Of a stretch of DNA of 58,469 nt, positions 31,017 through 42,608 are shown piece by piece (position 1 is the stretch's first letter; every line of letters begins with the position of its first letter). The notes below the pieces were generated by a model. The model was not told the origin of the DNA. It ran no database searches and saw nothing but the letters and a program-made list of their open reading frames with translations. The translations under genes were made by a program, and so were the position numbers. The stretch spans positions 1 through 58,469 of the forward strand of contig NXFV01001602.1 of the NCBI GenBank assembly GCA_002803225.1. The letters run 5' to 3'. The DNA is from Gamarada debralockiae (taxonomy: Eukaryota > Ascomycota > Leotiomycetes > Helotiales > Hyphodiscaceae).

Positions 31017-32508
31017 CTATGCTTTCAACTTGGTCTCAATCACAGATTCCACCCCTGGAGAGCTCCAGATCTTGACAATCTCCAAGCCAACTGATTCTAG
31101 AAGTCCTCTCCATTGTCTTTCGGTTCTCTCGACGCCACAAGCCAATGTCATCATCATGATATCTAACAACGCAGGATGGAGATCGCAGCCCGTGTCTGGC
31201 AAGACGAATTCATTTATGAGAAGTCTCGAGTACTCTTTCTCCATTGCTTTTACAGTGCTCCCAAGAAGTTGTTGGCATTTTTGGTCGGACCAATCGTGAA
31301 GGATGCCACGGAAAAAGTACATACGAGCAGCTTGGCCAGTCAATCAGCTTTTATCAATTGTTGAGGAGCGTTGAGATATTACCTTTGACTGGTTGTGGAG
31401 TGAAGAAGTCATAGGCTATCATCTCAATGCCTTTCATATCACTTTTGTTATTTTCGATTGCCTCCGGAAGATCCATCAAGACTAGTCGCCCCGGAATATT
31501 GGGATGCAGTTCTCTGAACATTTTCAAGTCGTGACCTTGATTCCCTCCTATATCGACCAGCAAGATTTCATCCTCTTTATTTTTCAATGTGCCTTGCACT
31601 TGTGATCCTATAGGATAGACATCAGGCCATCTCAGACCTCCTTTTCGTCGTCCACCCATGTAGTCCATCACTGCACGGCCCTGAAGTCAGTTGTGCAAGT
31701 TCCTACACGAAGATAGAACTGAACGAATGCAAAGCGAAATACATCGAAAAATGCATACTGTTCTTTTGCATAGCAGGATTCTGAGCAAGGTAGTTCCAGA
31801 GATTGGTATCAAAAGTGAACTCGAAAGGGGATTTGTCTTCTGGATTCTGAAATTTTGACTGATGCATGAAATCTGTAAGCTTCGCAGAAGTAGGTAGAAA
31901 TGAGTCGGTTCTAAGTTATGCCTTTTAGTTAAGGCTGTACGGGACTTGCGCTTTTAAACGGGTAAGCGACTGACATGTATTTCGTTCCACCATCAAAGCC
32001 AGGAGACGCAAGTGCTTCAGTAACTGGATTTGCTTTGTACTCTTCCTCGCCAACTTCCTCACATAACTTCATTGCTGAGAGAACTCTCATTAAACGTACT
32101 ATATGGTTTGAATCAATCCAATTTGAATGTTGAAATTCAGCCAAAGTGTCCTTACCTATAAGGGCTTTGCTGGCTTTTGTCTCCGTAGACAACTCTGCAG
32201 CAGTGATTGACTTGCCAGCCCTTGACACGACAGCGGCAGGAAGACCGATTTCAACAGCCATTCGAACCGTGGCATTTTGAACTGGCTGTACGAGTGATCA
32301 ATTTAGCTCAGTATATTTTTACTCGACTTGAGGCCCAACTCACCTGGTACAAGATTCGTCCAAGTGTCTCTGCCGGGGTCTCAACGGCCAAATTCAGACT
32401 ATGAATAGCCCGCAACAGGCGAGCATGTCCTTCCTTCCTTCCGGAGCCTACTTCTTTGATGGCTGCCTGGACTTCCTGAACCAGGGATTGAAGTGTCATA
32501 TTCTTCAA
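31017..32508 (-). CDS. SAM-dependent O-methyltransferase
   Basis: Class I plant/fungal-type O-methyltransferase (PF00891), which methylates phenolic hydroxyls, typically in polyketide or aromatic metabolism. Exons start 32508-32344, 32285-32156 and 32098 onwards, then 31671 and 31343 blocks. The N-terminal dimerisation helix region is followed by MAVEIGLPAAVV and the winged helix (SITAAELSTETKASKALI). The SAM-binding motif is LLVDIGGNQGHDL, then RLVLMDLPEAIEN, and the catalytic-helix region FFRGILHDWSDQKCQQLL with the catalytic His. The C-terminal half ends IWSSPGVESVIETKLKA. Introns near 32155-32099 and within 31930-31740 are partly stop-free, so read-through frames overstate the exons; the third junction is the least certain. 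An alternative start is the second Met at 32499. Confidence 0.86.
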
Positions 32509-32959
32509 ACTGTCAAACTATTGAAGTGGTTTGATTTTCGAATCCCAGTCGAAAGGAAGGAAATTAACGTTGCCGTATTCTCTTAGACGTCGGGATTGTC
32601 TGCGTTTTATTATTGAAACGTTTAGATTGCCTCGAAGCCCTCGCAATACCAGTTGAGATGGGCTTGCCCTGCGAATCCAAAAGGGTGATTTCATGTAGCG
32701 CACAGTCAAAGCCGTCACAGGAGTTTTCGATTTGCTCGTCGAATTAAGACCCTAGAAATCGGCAGCCGCGGAAGCCATCCGCAACCAGGGTAGGGCGCCG
32801 GATTTGGGGGTCCCGGCCATCTCTACCCGAAGAGGCAGGTCCAAAATCCCCACACGGGAGCAATGCACAGGCCACACGTCGCACACGCGCCACCATTGCT
32901 TGATTTCACCGCCTCCTACGAAAGCGTTATTTCTGATGGACGATTGTTTGCTAATCAAC

Positions 32960-33208
32960 TACGGAGGATCGGTTCAAAGGTCCTGAACCTTGCCGCTTTT
33001 CGGCTACGAGGCCCCTGTCCGCCACCGAACCGTGACCACTGAAACTACAGGCTCTTCAAGAATGTACTGCGGGCATCCAACCTGTAATTTCCACTGTAAT
33101 CTCACTTCCTTTATAGGGTCTGCTGCCTGTAGTCGGTTGCTAGGTGACATCACCGCGACGCCACGACGACCAGGGCAAGGGTGAGGACTTTTGAACCGAT
33201 CCTTCGTA
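32960..33208. repeat. Fold-back / MITE-like element with 35-bp inverted ends
   Basis: About 249 bp whose ends (left 32960-32994, TACGGAGGATCGGTTCAAAG...; right 33174-33208, ...TTTTGAACCGATCCTTCGTA) are reverse complements at roughly 31 of 35 positions. The interior is GC-rich compared with its surroundings. No open frame and no clear target duplication are visible. It lies upstream of the O-methyltransferase. Confidence 0.62.
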
Positions 33209-34747
33209 AACATGCATCTGGAGTACCTTGATTTCGTAGAGCCTTGCTATTTGATCGGCAACAGAAGATAACTACAGTAGTAATTTAGGACCTCCTATCT
33301 CATCTCTGCATTCTCATTAAGTCATTGGCAAATGGGAATTGTTTTCTCAGCAGGTTTGCCTTGGAATCATTCAACTCTGATAAGGCACCACTGTGTGGCT
33401 CTGCCGGCGCCAGCTATGTTAAGTTTGTGGGCCGTGACTCTTGGCCGCTCACTAGTCACATTTGACACATTCACCGAGCTCCTTTAGTCAAAGGTTCCAA
33501 GGGGATGATAGCGTTGATCCATGGGGCGTGGGGTTTCCAAAGCCAGTGCATTTTATCCTGGATCTGAAGGGTCTTGCGTCTGGAGACAAGGATGCTTCCT
33601 CATTGCAGATTTCGCGTCCAGGATGCTTCTCACTGCATGTACATGTCTGGGGACCGAGAATCTCGGCAGGGTTAAGTACAATTCGATTGACGGTTGGCGG
33701 TTGACGGTTCGTGGGGTAGCATTTTTGTACTTGTTGGAATTCCAGCGGCGTTTCAACGCCGCCCCCTTTTACGCCGCAGAAGCACGGTACTTTCATTTTC
33801 CTTTGAATCATAACATGGGTACTCCTTACAAAGATAACTTCCACCATCATACTGGGACTAGACTAGACTACAAAGCGAAAGAAGCATCCAATGAGAGAGA
33901 AATCAGGTCAGAAAACATGGATGGACTGATCTTAGTACCGAGCCGAGAACATGTTTCTACTTCGTATTCTGAGTACGGGTCGGAGTGCTGTTGCCTGAGA
34001 AGGAGAAGATAATCACGAAGAGGGACGGGTCTCACTGCCAGCGTATGTCGGTTTCCTTTCCAACGAAATCGGTGGAAGATAGCAATCCTACAGATCTACA
34101 TTCAACCGCAGATTCGGCGGATCTCAAGACGATGAAAGCATGTTAAGGCCTCCTAATTTTCAGACGGAACTGTAAACTCTTGGACGGAACAGTATCCTGT
34201 TCCTCACGGATTTATAACAGAGGAAATCCTGTCGATATCTAGATTGGGTATGATAGTTGAGAATTGGCCAATTGATGAGCTCCGGAAGGATCACTTGTCT
34301 CTGCCGTCGAGAACGGTTATGCCTTCAGTGTAATCTGATTGTCCTCACTAGTCACTACGTAACTAACAGGGGCTGTTGATACAATACCTTGCATGTTAAT
34401 TGTCAACGTTGCCCTGGATGCAGGGCGACCTAGTCTTCTCTTGGAATTAAGAAGGAATGAGGAAGAATGTTACCACAGAGGTGACAGAATGCTACCAGAA
34501 CTTCAGTATCCTAGTCGAATCGGGACCCTAGTTCTTCGAACTCTCGAAAAGTCAAGGAGACATAACAGAATTAGAGGCCCTAAGCAGAATGTCAAGCAGG
34601 AGACAGGAGGTGCTGTACGGACTAGGGATGAGAATCGCATCTTGAGATTCTCTCGAGGGAATATGTAGAAGGTCCTTCTTCACTCGGTCAGATCAGTCTC
34701 TGTTTACGCTTATCTTCTTCAACTTGAATCACTGAATTTACGTCACG
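33209..34747. other. Intergenic, one unassigned 163-codon frame
   Basis: No recognised gene. A plus-strand frame 33521-34012 (163 codons) overlaps an antisense frame of 120 codons (33488-33850); neither shows a domain and the composition looks non-coding. A short GGTTGGCGGTTGACGGTT repetition occurs at about 33690. Confidence 0.45.
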
Positions 34748-36132
34748 ATGACTTCCCTCGGCCTCAAGTTCTCTCAAGGGCTTGGTCCAACTGTCCTTGC
34801 AACAACATGGGCTGAATGCGCTGCTGGAACAGCGCTGATGGCTATGAGAATATATACCAATGGTTTCATCACCAAACGCTGGAAATCCGACTTCTGGTGG
34901 GCTTCAATCACCTATGTGAAAATCTCCCCCTTCGTTGCAATGCAACCATCTAACCATGCCTCAGATCCTCGCCCTCATTGCCACCACCTTCTTAACACTA
35001 TCTGTAGTGTTTGGACTTGGTGAACATCTTGCCATTCTTGGAGAGAAAGACCCTGGGCTCATTACCAAGAACCAATTCTACCAATGGGTTTTTACGACAT
35101 TCGCAATCGTCGCAATTACCCTGGGCAAGATGGCAATCATTGCGTTCATTTTGCAGATCGAAGGAACTACAACTCTTGGTAGGAGGAAATGGGTTCTTTA
35201 TGGCTTCGCAGCTAGCAATCTCCTCGTCAACATCATCATTCTTCCAATCATTTGGGTGCAATGTACTCCAACAGCCAAGATGTGGGACGACTCTCTCCAA
35301 GGGAACTGCAATGGACGTCTGAGGAACCAGTTGTATGGTTATTTTCAAGGAAGTACGTGCTGCTTCTCAAGAGCTTTGAAGTGATGGAAGTGCTAACATT
35401 GTCCAGGTTTTGGTGCTGTTCTTGACATGGCACTTGCCTTGTATCCTGTTCTAATATTTTGGAGCTTGAAGCTGCAACTTCACGTTAAGATTGGCCTCAT
35501 GGTCTTATTTAGTTTTGGAGTAGTGTAAGTGTTTCTCCGCTTATCAAAAGTAAGAACAAGAAGTTGACGATTTCACAGTGCTGCCGCTTGCGCTGCCGTC
35601 AAGACAAAAGAACTCAGCACACTCACTGCGACATCAGACATTACTTTCGACCTAGCAAGTCTCGACATCTGGGCATCGTAAGTCTTCCCGCCCGCTTCGC
35701 ACTCTCAACTTTCCTCCACGGCCGAGCCCATCTCTCGAACCCGCACTAACCAACCCCAGAACCGAAATGTGGGTAATATTCATCGTATCCTGTATCCCCA
35801 CTATCCGCCCCATCTTCGTCAAAGCCTTCCACAAAGTCTACACCTCCGGCTCCCGCACATTCGCCACCGGCCGCGGCTACGAGCAACAAAACGACACCAA
35901 CAACGCCCGTACACATTCTCGTGCTTACGCCTCACATTTGGGAAGTCGAAAAGGGCCAGAAAGCAAGGTTTCGAGTCTGCCGACCCATGATAATGAGAGC
36001 GAGGAGAATATCTTGCCTGGACAGAAGGGAATTATGATGACGAGTCATGTGGTAGTTAAGTATGAGGGGAGTGATGGTGAGAGGAGTAAGGGGGAAAGGG
36101 ATTGGAAGAACCATTTTGATGATTCGGTTTAG
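34748..36132 (+). CDS. Fungal rhodopsin-domain membrane protein
   Basis: Second member of the PF20684 seven-TM family in this window, only distantly similar to the one at 20836. Exons 34748-34915, 34965-35352, 35407-35524, 35579-35677 and 35760-36132 (381 aa); each join keeps frame, for instance YFQG|SFGAVLDMALALYP. Landmarks are TKRWKSDFWWASITY after TM1, ATTFLTLSVVFGLGEH, KMAIIAFILQIEG, the extracellular cysteine pair region (VQCTPTAKMWD and QGNCNGRL), DMALALYPVLIFWSLKLQ, and TM7 WVIFIVSCIPTIRPIF. The cytosolic tail of about 110 residues is polar and acidic. Ligand and signalling partner are unknown. Confidence 0.86.
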
Positions 36133-36895
36133 GAGTATGGGCAAGAACTTTACCTTACAGTAGAGAGAGTGCAACTGGCGTTGGTCTTGGGATCTGTTTT
36201 TTTTCTTGTGCCGGGATCTTATATTATGATGGACACATAGAAATTAATTCAACTTAGCTTGGTGCACGTACATTCAGGAAGAATGCTCAGCTGGAGACAG
36301 CGCATCTGAGTATTACCCCTGTAAATCGCAGAGGCCAGGCCACAAAGGTGTTCGACTACTATGGCCTTGGTACCTTCAACCAAAGTCCACTTGGTCATTC
36401 GTCTTCCCAGATATATGAACTATCGTCGTCGACCTCAATTTCGCTGTCGATAGACATCTCGTCATCGAAATAGCAATGAATAACAACTCTCTCCCAGAAG
36501 AAATTGCTAGAATGGCCTCCCCCGCTTTGAGACTTCGAGTCCGAAATTTGTCAACCAAGAATATTCTCCACTTTCTGTCTCGTACAATCCTCCAGGCTCC
36601 TGAGTGTGAAGGGAGGGAGATCAGTGAGCTGAGAACACTGTTCATAATTTTGAGCAAGTCAATCTGTAACTCAGAGCAACTCGCTCCTGTTTTGGGCAGA
36701 TCATCCCGGCCACACGCTAAATGGTACAAAATGCGAATAAGAATGAACGATTCTGATTTCTGCCCGGCCACTATTTCCTGATCAGGATCCCGAGACTCTC
36801 AGACGCTGCCAGTCTCGAAAATTCATTTCTATGTTCGCATCAAGTCCAGCTTTTCTCTATTCAGACGATACATCCGTATGCCAGCCAAAATGTTT
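36133..36895. other. Intergenic with overlapping unassigned ORFs
   Basis: Two overlapping frames on opposite strands (plus 36476-36781, 101 codons; minus 36376-36771, 131 codons) contain no known domain. The plus one (MNNNSLPEEIARMASPALRL...) looks slightly more protein-like, but there is no support beyond its length, so neither is called as a gene. The 3' end of the downstream MFS gene is at 36896. Confidence 0.4.
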
Positions 36896-38742
36896 CTATT
36901 CATCGTCACCTTCGTCCTTCAGCTTCCCCTCTGCCTTCCCTGGCAACCATCTAATCGCAACCGTGTATCCGACCGCCAGGATAATTAACACAAGCCAAGC
37001 GAGGTGGCCGTCCAGGAATTCCATTCTGACGCCGGTTGCAAAGATGCTTGAGAATAGAGCCGGCGCAAAGGCTCGGATGGCACTGACAAAGGTGAGTGCA
37101 ATGGCGTTCAGGGTACCGAGCGTTGCGTGAGTTGGTGCGATGTCGTTGAGTGCTAGTTGAATGGCAGCTGAAAGTAGAAGTCCCCAAGTTAGATATGACC
37201 GAATAGAAGGGAGAAGGGTGCTGATGGGGAAGACTTACTGAACGCCATAGAACACCCCGAACCCAGCACCATGTTCATCGGCGCAACAACCCAAAACGCT
37301 ACATCCCAATGACGGCGCATAAACAAATTACTTATTGGCCAAAATGCAAAAGTAATTGGCCAAGCAATCGAGCAGCCTCGCAATACTCCTCCGGTGCCGA
37401 AACGATGTTGAAGAGGAGGGAAGACAATCAATATCCAGAGAGCCTGGGAGATGCCTGCAAGAGCGAGGAAGAGGGATATCTGTAAGGGCGAAAAGCCGAA
37501 TCCGCCGAGTTTAGCTTCTGTGAACCAGAATAAGGGCAGTACTAGTAGGGACTAGGTCAGTCAGAGGATGATGATGATGGGCTGGAGAGAAAAGGGGAAT
37601 GTAGCTACCAGCTGTTAATGCGAAGGCTAGAAGCATGATATGTCCGTTGAGATACATTACGATGGCTACGCCAGGGAACTTTATGAGCTCCCATGTTGTC
37701 ATTGAGGGGTTTATTGAGGCATCTTTGATCGCTTTCTTGTCAAGGGTCTGATTTCACGATTAGCCACCCTACAGATTCAGGGCGAAATGGAGCAAACCTC
37801 TTTGATAAATAGCGCACTGACTACCACAGCACTAAAACTAACCGCACCAACAGTGAAGGTAGGAAGAGCATAAGGGTAGTCCTTGAAGAACTGCACCTTC
37901 CCAAAAATAGAAGGATACTGCTCAGCCGGATTCGAAAGCGCACCACCTACTCCCCATCAGCCCCCATCTCTCACTTCTTTTTCAAGTAATACCTACCAAG
38001 AAGTGGCCCAATAAATATCCCAAGATTATTAGTGAAAGCGAAGAAGCTGAAAGCCCTCGCTTGCGTCTTCCTCGTACTGTTCTCCGAAATCATGGCTCGA
38101 ATGGTCCTTTTCCATTCGACTCAGTAGGGCTCAGGTGATGATGGTGAAGAAAGGGAAACTTACACAATCGTCCCAGCAAATACGCCAGCGAAACACCTAA
38201 AAACAATCATCTGCCAAATCGTCTTACTCAATCCAAAGAGTGCCGTAGCGATCGAAACTCCGGCTAAGGAGAAAACAAGCACTGGTTTTCGTCCAAACCG
38301 ATCCGCTGCGTAACCCCAGGTGATCATGAGCAGCATTTGCGTTAATGAAAATAAACTCTCCTGTCACATTTGTCAGTCCAAACCCTTCTCATCTCAAACC
38401 CATTCCATCAAATTATAAGAAAATAATACATACTATCAGGCCAGAGTAAAATCCAACATCTGCCTCCTCCAAATTCCCCGTTTCCTTAATCATCTTATTA
38501 ATGAACGGAAAAATGGCAAAGAACGCAATGGGCTCAACAATCCTTGCATAACACAACAAGAAGATCTGTGTTCTTGGCAACGGTTTATCTTCATCTTCAT
38601 CGTTGTGGATTTTTGGCGTCGTCCCATTCCCTTCTTCATGAAGCGGTTCCTCATTGGCCGTCGCGGTTGGACCCGCGCCGCTATTAGCGAGAAGGGGTGT
38701 TGTCTCGCCGTTTGAAGCTAGAAACTTTGCTGCTGAATCCAT
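36896..38742 (-). CDS. MFS transporter (YCR023C/ZRT-like DHA1 group)
   Basis: Twelve-TM major facilitator with a soluble N-terminus (MDSAAKFLASNGETTPLLA) of about 65 residues. After LPRTQIFLLCYARIVEPIAF (TM1) the exon junction gives GLIESLFSLTQM and the signature WGYAADRFGRKPVLVFSL (motif A, between TM2 and TM3). Later exons give FRCFAGVFAGTIV (TM4), FSFFAFTNNLGIFIGPLLG (TM5 motif C region), FSPLQISLFLALAGISQALW and, at the end, ATLGTLNAIALTFVSAIRA followed by the tail RWLPGKAEGKLKDEGDDE. There are about eight exons separated by small introns. This subgroup is conserved in ascomycetes and includes yeast YCR023C; its substrate is unknown. Confidence 0.87.
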
Positions 38743-39333
38743 CTTGAGATTGATGGCTAGGGAGGATGGTGCATGGAAGAATGCATGCGAAGAAGGAAGG
38801 GAAAAGTGAAAGTGGGAGTAGTCAGGAATTGAGATAAGACACGGTGAGATTATCTAGCGTGTTTTAACAGCGGCGAAGATCACGATCATGTGACGGGTTT
38901 CCAGAAGAGGAAGGAGGGGCATTCATACTGTATGTACGTTGGTCAAGGGATGCTTCCGACCTAGGAGCTAGTATTTGCATTTTGGAGATGGGGGTTGGTT
39001 CTCGGTTTCTGGGCTCTTACAGCTATCCCTGCCGGTACTTCAAAGCATGGTGGTCGAAAAGTGAGACGAAAGTAAGCAAACTCGCGACGACATTGGACGT
39101 GATTGCGTGAAAAGTACGAGAAATACGAGCTCAGATTTTATCATGCTTGCGCTGTATATTAAATGTATATAATGCCGAATGAGAAAGGGAATATGTTCAT
39201 AAGTCGTAGGAGTGGATCTGTCTTCCTCCGTTGTCATCCCGGCACCAGTGCATTCGTTCATCCCAAGTCGAGGATTTAAAATCGTCTCGACTCCATCATT
39301 CCTTATTATCTCATCTCACGGTAGCCATCCATA
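38743..39333. other. Intergenic
   Basis: Upstream region of the MFS gene and 3' region of the next gene. No gene seen. Confidence 0.5.
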
Positions 39334-40905
39334 TCATAGCTCAATTATCTTAGGCCTCAAGCTCAGTGCAGCTTCTCGTTCCCGTTCTTTCTTCTCCTTG
39401 CTCTTCTTGAACAAGACTCCTATCGCAGAGCTCTTCTTCGATTTCTTCTCCTTCAAGACGACTTCTTTGCCTTTGCTATCCTTCTTTGATGAGGATGATC
39501 GCTCGCTGCGTCCGGTTTCGGATGCAGTGACTTTACTTGAGACCCGTTCAGGCACTTCCTTTCTGTGTATCGCACTCACGCTCCCAACTCTCCTAACCGT
39601 CCTCTCACTGCGCTCACTTCTGACACTCCCCGCCCTCCTCTCCTCCCTCGCCCGCTCCTTTATCCTCTCCTTCTTCTGCCTTGCAGCCTCAGGAGTAATG
39701 AATTCTCCATCCACACTCGTACTCACGCTCTGTGCCTCCACCTCCGCAATACCTCTTCTCCAAACATCGATACTGCCCAAATCACCCTCGTAGACAAGCG
39801 CCTCTTCCATGCGATTAGCCTCTTTCTTTGCCTCGGCATTGGCTTGGATTTTCTTGATGATCTTGTACCCGCCGAACATCACGACCGTGACGCCGATGGC
39901 AACTCCACCTGCAATCAGGAATTGCGGGGATGCGAGAAGTGCGAAGACTGCCGGGGATGAAGCTTTCAGAGTGGCGAGGATCGAAGGTGACATTTTAGTG
40001 AGCAAGTTGGAGAGCTCGGCGAGTGTTAGAGCGACAGCGGCCATAGCTTCGGGGTTCGCTTGTAGGTTGGTGATGATTGCTGTAGCAGAGTGTTGTAAGC
40101 AATGAGCTTCCAAGAGCAGAGCATCGAGCTTGGACATCGTGGCCGCGAGTTCGATTTCCTTGTCAGCATTGTTCTGGGGCAGGAGATCAGGAGGTAGGGT
40201 GCCGTATGCGAGGTTCATGTCGATGTGCTCATCATGTGCGTGTAGGTCTGGGACAGAGGACGAACGATGAGGCGAGTATGGTGGGGGTTGTGTACGGCGA
40301 GATAACGCGGTTGCGTTCGGGTTGCGGGTGTGGTATGATGGCGCTTGGGTGAGTTGAGATTGTGTGGGCAGATCGGTATGGCGACGAATCAACTCGGGTC
40401 GAGTCTCGATATCCGCGTTCTCGAAATAAGGTGCTCGATATCCATCTCCTCGGCCGTGAGTAGGACTGCGTGGTGTGCGAGACCCATGATGTGAACTCCT
40501 GCTTCTTCTCGAACTTGCAACGCTCCCTTCTGCGATCTGCGAGAGGTTCCGTTCCGTCAATGGAGGTCTCGACGGGTCAGCTTCCCTTCCCTCTCTATCC
40601 TTGTGTTTGTGTCGGTGTGATCGGTGCGAGGATCTCGAATGTCGGGACGAAACAACGGATTGGGTTTCTTCGCGGGCTTGGATGAGCTTTTGAGCGGTCT
40701 TCGCTTTGATTCGTGCGTGGTGCTCGGATTGTAAGGATGCCTTCTTCTCATTGTACGCTTCTTTAGCGTCTTTGAAGATATTGACTAGATGTTTGCCCTT
40801 TTCACTCGTCAGCAGATGTCGAGTGGAGAGAGCGGAAGGGAGACTCACGGTGCTAATGACCTTCCCGGACTTATTAATTATGGTGACTGTCTCCATGAGA
40901 GGCAT
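39334..40905 (-). CDS. Conserved fungal protein, one TM, basic coiled-coil tail
   Basis: Function unknown; conserved-looking fungal protein. The frame runs open upstream to 41055, but MPLMETVTIINKSGKVIST at 40905 looks like the true start. A 51-nt, stop-free, multiple-of-three intron probably lies just after it (donor GTGAGT, branch GCTGAC, acceptor AAAAG, about 40801-40851), joining KVIST to GKHLVNIFKDAKEAYNEK. Residues then are basic and SR/HRS-rich (RHSRSSHRSHRHKHKDRE), followed by a proline-rich region (QPPPYSPHRS), a helical segment (KLDALLLEAHCLQHSATAII), one membrane helix (FLIAGGVAIGVTVVMFGGYK) and a highly charged Lys/Glu/Arg tail (KKSKEKKEREREAALSLRP). The tail suggests a cytosolic coiled coil. 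Membership of a named family is not claimed. Confidence 0.75.
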   Translation of the reverse strand: MPLMETVTIINKSGKVISTVSLPSALSTRHLLTSEKGKHLVNIFKDAKEAYNEKKASLQSEHHARIKAKTAQKLIQAREETQSVVSSRHSRSSHRSHRHKHKDREGREADPSRPPLTERNLSQIAEGSVASSRRSRSSHHGSRTPRSPTHGRGDGYRAPYFENADIETRPELIRRHTDLPTQSQLTQAPSYHTRNPNATALSRRTQPPPYSPHRSSSVPDLHAHDEHIDMNLAYGTLPPDLLPQNNADKEIELAATMSKLDALLLEAHCLQHSATAIITNLQANPEAMAAVALTLAELSNLLTKMSPSILATLKASSPAVFALLASPQFLIAGGVAIGVTVVMFGGYKIIKKIQANAEAKKEANRMEEALVYEGDLGSIDVWRRGIAEVEAQSVSTSVDGEFITPEAARQKKERIKERAREERRAGSVRSERSERTVRRVGSVSAIHRKEVPERVSSKVTASETGRSERSSSSKKDSKGKEVVLKEKKSKKSSAIGVLFKKSKEKKEREREAALSLRPKIIEL

Positions 40906-41951
40906 TTTGACGTCTGGTTGGTATGTATTATCGTATGTACTGTATTTCGATTCAAAAAGAAGACCAGCTTCGAGGGTATGGGTATTCGTTTTGCTGGGTG
41001 GTGTAACTTGCGGTGAGGGATATCTTGTCTTCGGTGGATGCTGCTCCTTAAACACTAAAACAAACCATATAAAGGATACACAAACAATTCTCTATCTTCT
41101 GACTTCAACAAAAGTTGAAGATGTGGAAGGTAAAGAGGAGGAAGTCTTCTGTTATAAAAGTCGGATTTGCATGTGGGATTCAGTGAGGCGAAAGGCGGTA
41201 GATTCGTTATCGCGATTGGAGCAAAGTCTAACGATCGGCGGACCTCTCGCCCAAACAAGGCACAATGAGGATGCTTAACTGGCACCAGATATATCCCTGG
41301 ATAGGTGTGAAATTTTCGTTTTCAGGCTGCTTTGCAGTGTTTAGCCAGGTGCTTCATATTGAGTCGGAATCGTGTCATCAAATCCGAGTCTCCTTGGATG
41401 CATTGGTTTTATGGATACCAACACGAAATGCTGGCGCTTCCTCATTCGATCGCGATTCACCGATAAAAGGCGCTTATCCAGCTGGACAGGGCCTGTAAAA
41501 AGGCGAGGTTGGTCTGAGTTTTTCTCCAGGTTTCGGGTTTGTGGCGAATGCTTCAGATGCTTGCGCGGCTCGACAGGGGCGGAGCAGGTGTGGCTGGAGA
41601 GCAGCAAATGAGAGTGGGTGATTTGGGTGAAGGCTTTGGGGACAGAGGTGAGGGGAAAGAGGCCATTCCTTTAACAGCAAGGTATGAGAGAAAATGTCGC
41701 GAAGAAGCCAAAGGTTTCCTCTTCAAGTTGAACTGGACACGATATAAGGCACGTGATTTGATCTCCTGACCTGGACCCCTTTTGCAGTCAAGCGAAGCGG
41801 CACCCAACCTCTGAACCTCATCACTAGTCCAACGTTTTATCTGTCCTCAAATATACCGTTTAACAGTTTCCTCCGAAGCTCGCGTAAAATATGCCGAATA
41901 TCAACAACAGCCTCTACGTCCAACTTCAAGTCTTCACCACGCACAGTTGAT
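40906..41951. other. Intergenic, no gene recognised
   Basis: Antisense and overlapping frames only (for example plus 40706-41278). No conserved segment seen. The promoter of the gene on the minus strand is at the left end. Confidence 0.45.
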
Positions 41952-42608
41952 CATGTCTCAGTCATCATCCAAGACTCTCCTCTGCCTCGTCCTCTCTTAA
42001 CCTTTCTCTCTCTCCCGAGAGAGCTGCGGGACAATATCTCCGCCCTCTCGCTCACCTCCTCAATGCCCTTCGTACGACAACTTACAGCTCAAACCCTCCT
42101 CTGGATCCCTACGATATCTTTCTGCGCGACAGCGCAACCGAAGATCCCCCTATCCGCACCTTAGACCAAGAAATCATATCCTTGATTCTCCAAAGCCTGT
42201 CCTTAAGACTCTTACGATGCAATAGAATCATTGCTACCGAAGCAGCCCAGGTTTTCTATTCCTCAAACACGTTTGTCTTCCAAGGGGAGCACAACTGGAC
42301 ACCTGTCTTCTGGTGGCTGGAGTCGATCGGAGAAAGGAACAGGGGATATTTGACGAAGTTGGAGGTTGATCTGCAGCCCCCAATACTTGTGCGAGAGGAA
42401 CTATTCCAACTTCTCAGCAGGGAAAAGGGCGGGCTGCAGTTGGCATTGTCTCTACCACTCAGTTGATGTTACGCTTAGAGAGTGGCAATGCCCCAGACCG
42501 TTTCGAAGAAATGCCCTAGTCGAGTTTTTCAACAAAGCAACCCCAACTAACCCATACATCCTACATTCCCAAAGCACTACCAAACAATTGTTCCGCATTC
42601 TTTCATAA
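41952..42608 (+). pseudogene. F-box-like/2EXR-type protein, frameshifted
   Basis: Protein-like sequence resembling the short F-box-like proteins that abound in ascomycetes: TFLSLPRELRDNI, then in another frame TTTYSSNPPLDPYDIFLRD, LLRCNRIIATEAAQVFYSSN, TFVFQGEHNWTPVFWWLESIG and RGYLTKLEVDL. The first segment needs a frame change near 42033 to meet the second, and after about 42450 another would be needed to continue. The central part (42182-42466, 94 codons) is intact. I read it as a decayed gene, but a sequence error or a short spliced form cannot be excluded. Confidence 0.5.

Noticed and set aside
28662..32508. A complete secondary-metabolite cluster around the O-methyltransferase and MFS genes
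   Set aside because: No backbone enzyme (PKS, NRPS, terpene synthase) lies within the window.
33521..34012. 163-codon plus-strand frame
   Set aside because: No recognisable motif, overlapped by an antisense frame of similar size, no splice context.
40706..41278. 190-codon plus-strand frame
   Set aside because: Antisense to the coding start of the minus-strand one-TM protein; composition follows the complementary coding strand and no domain is visible.
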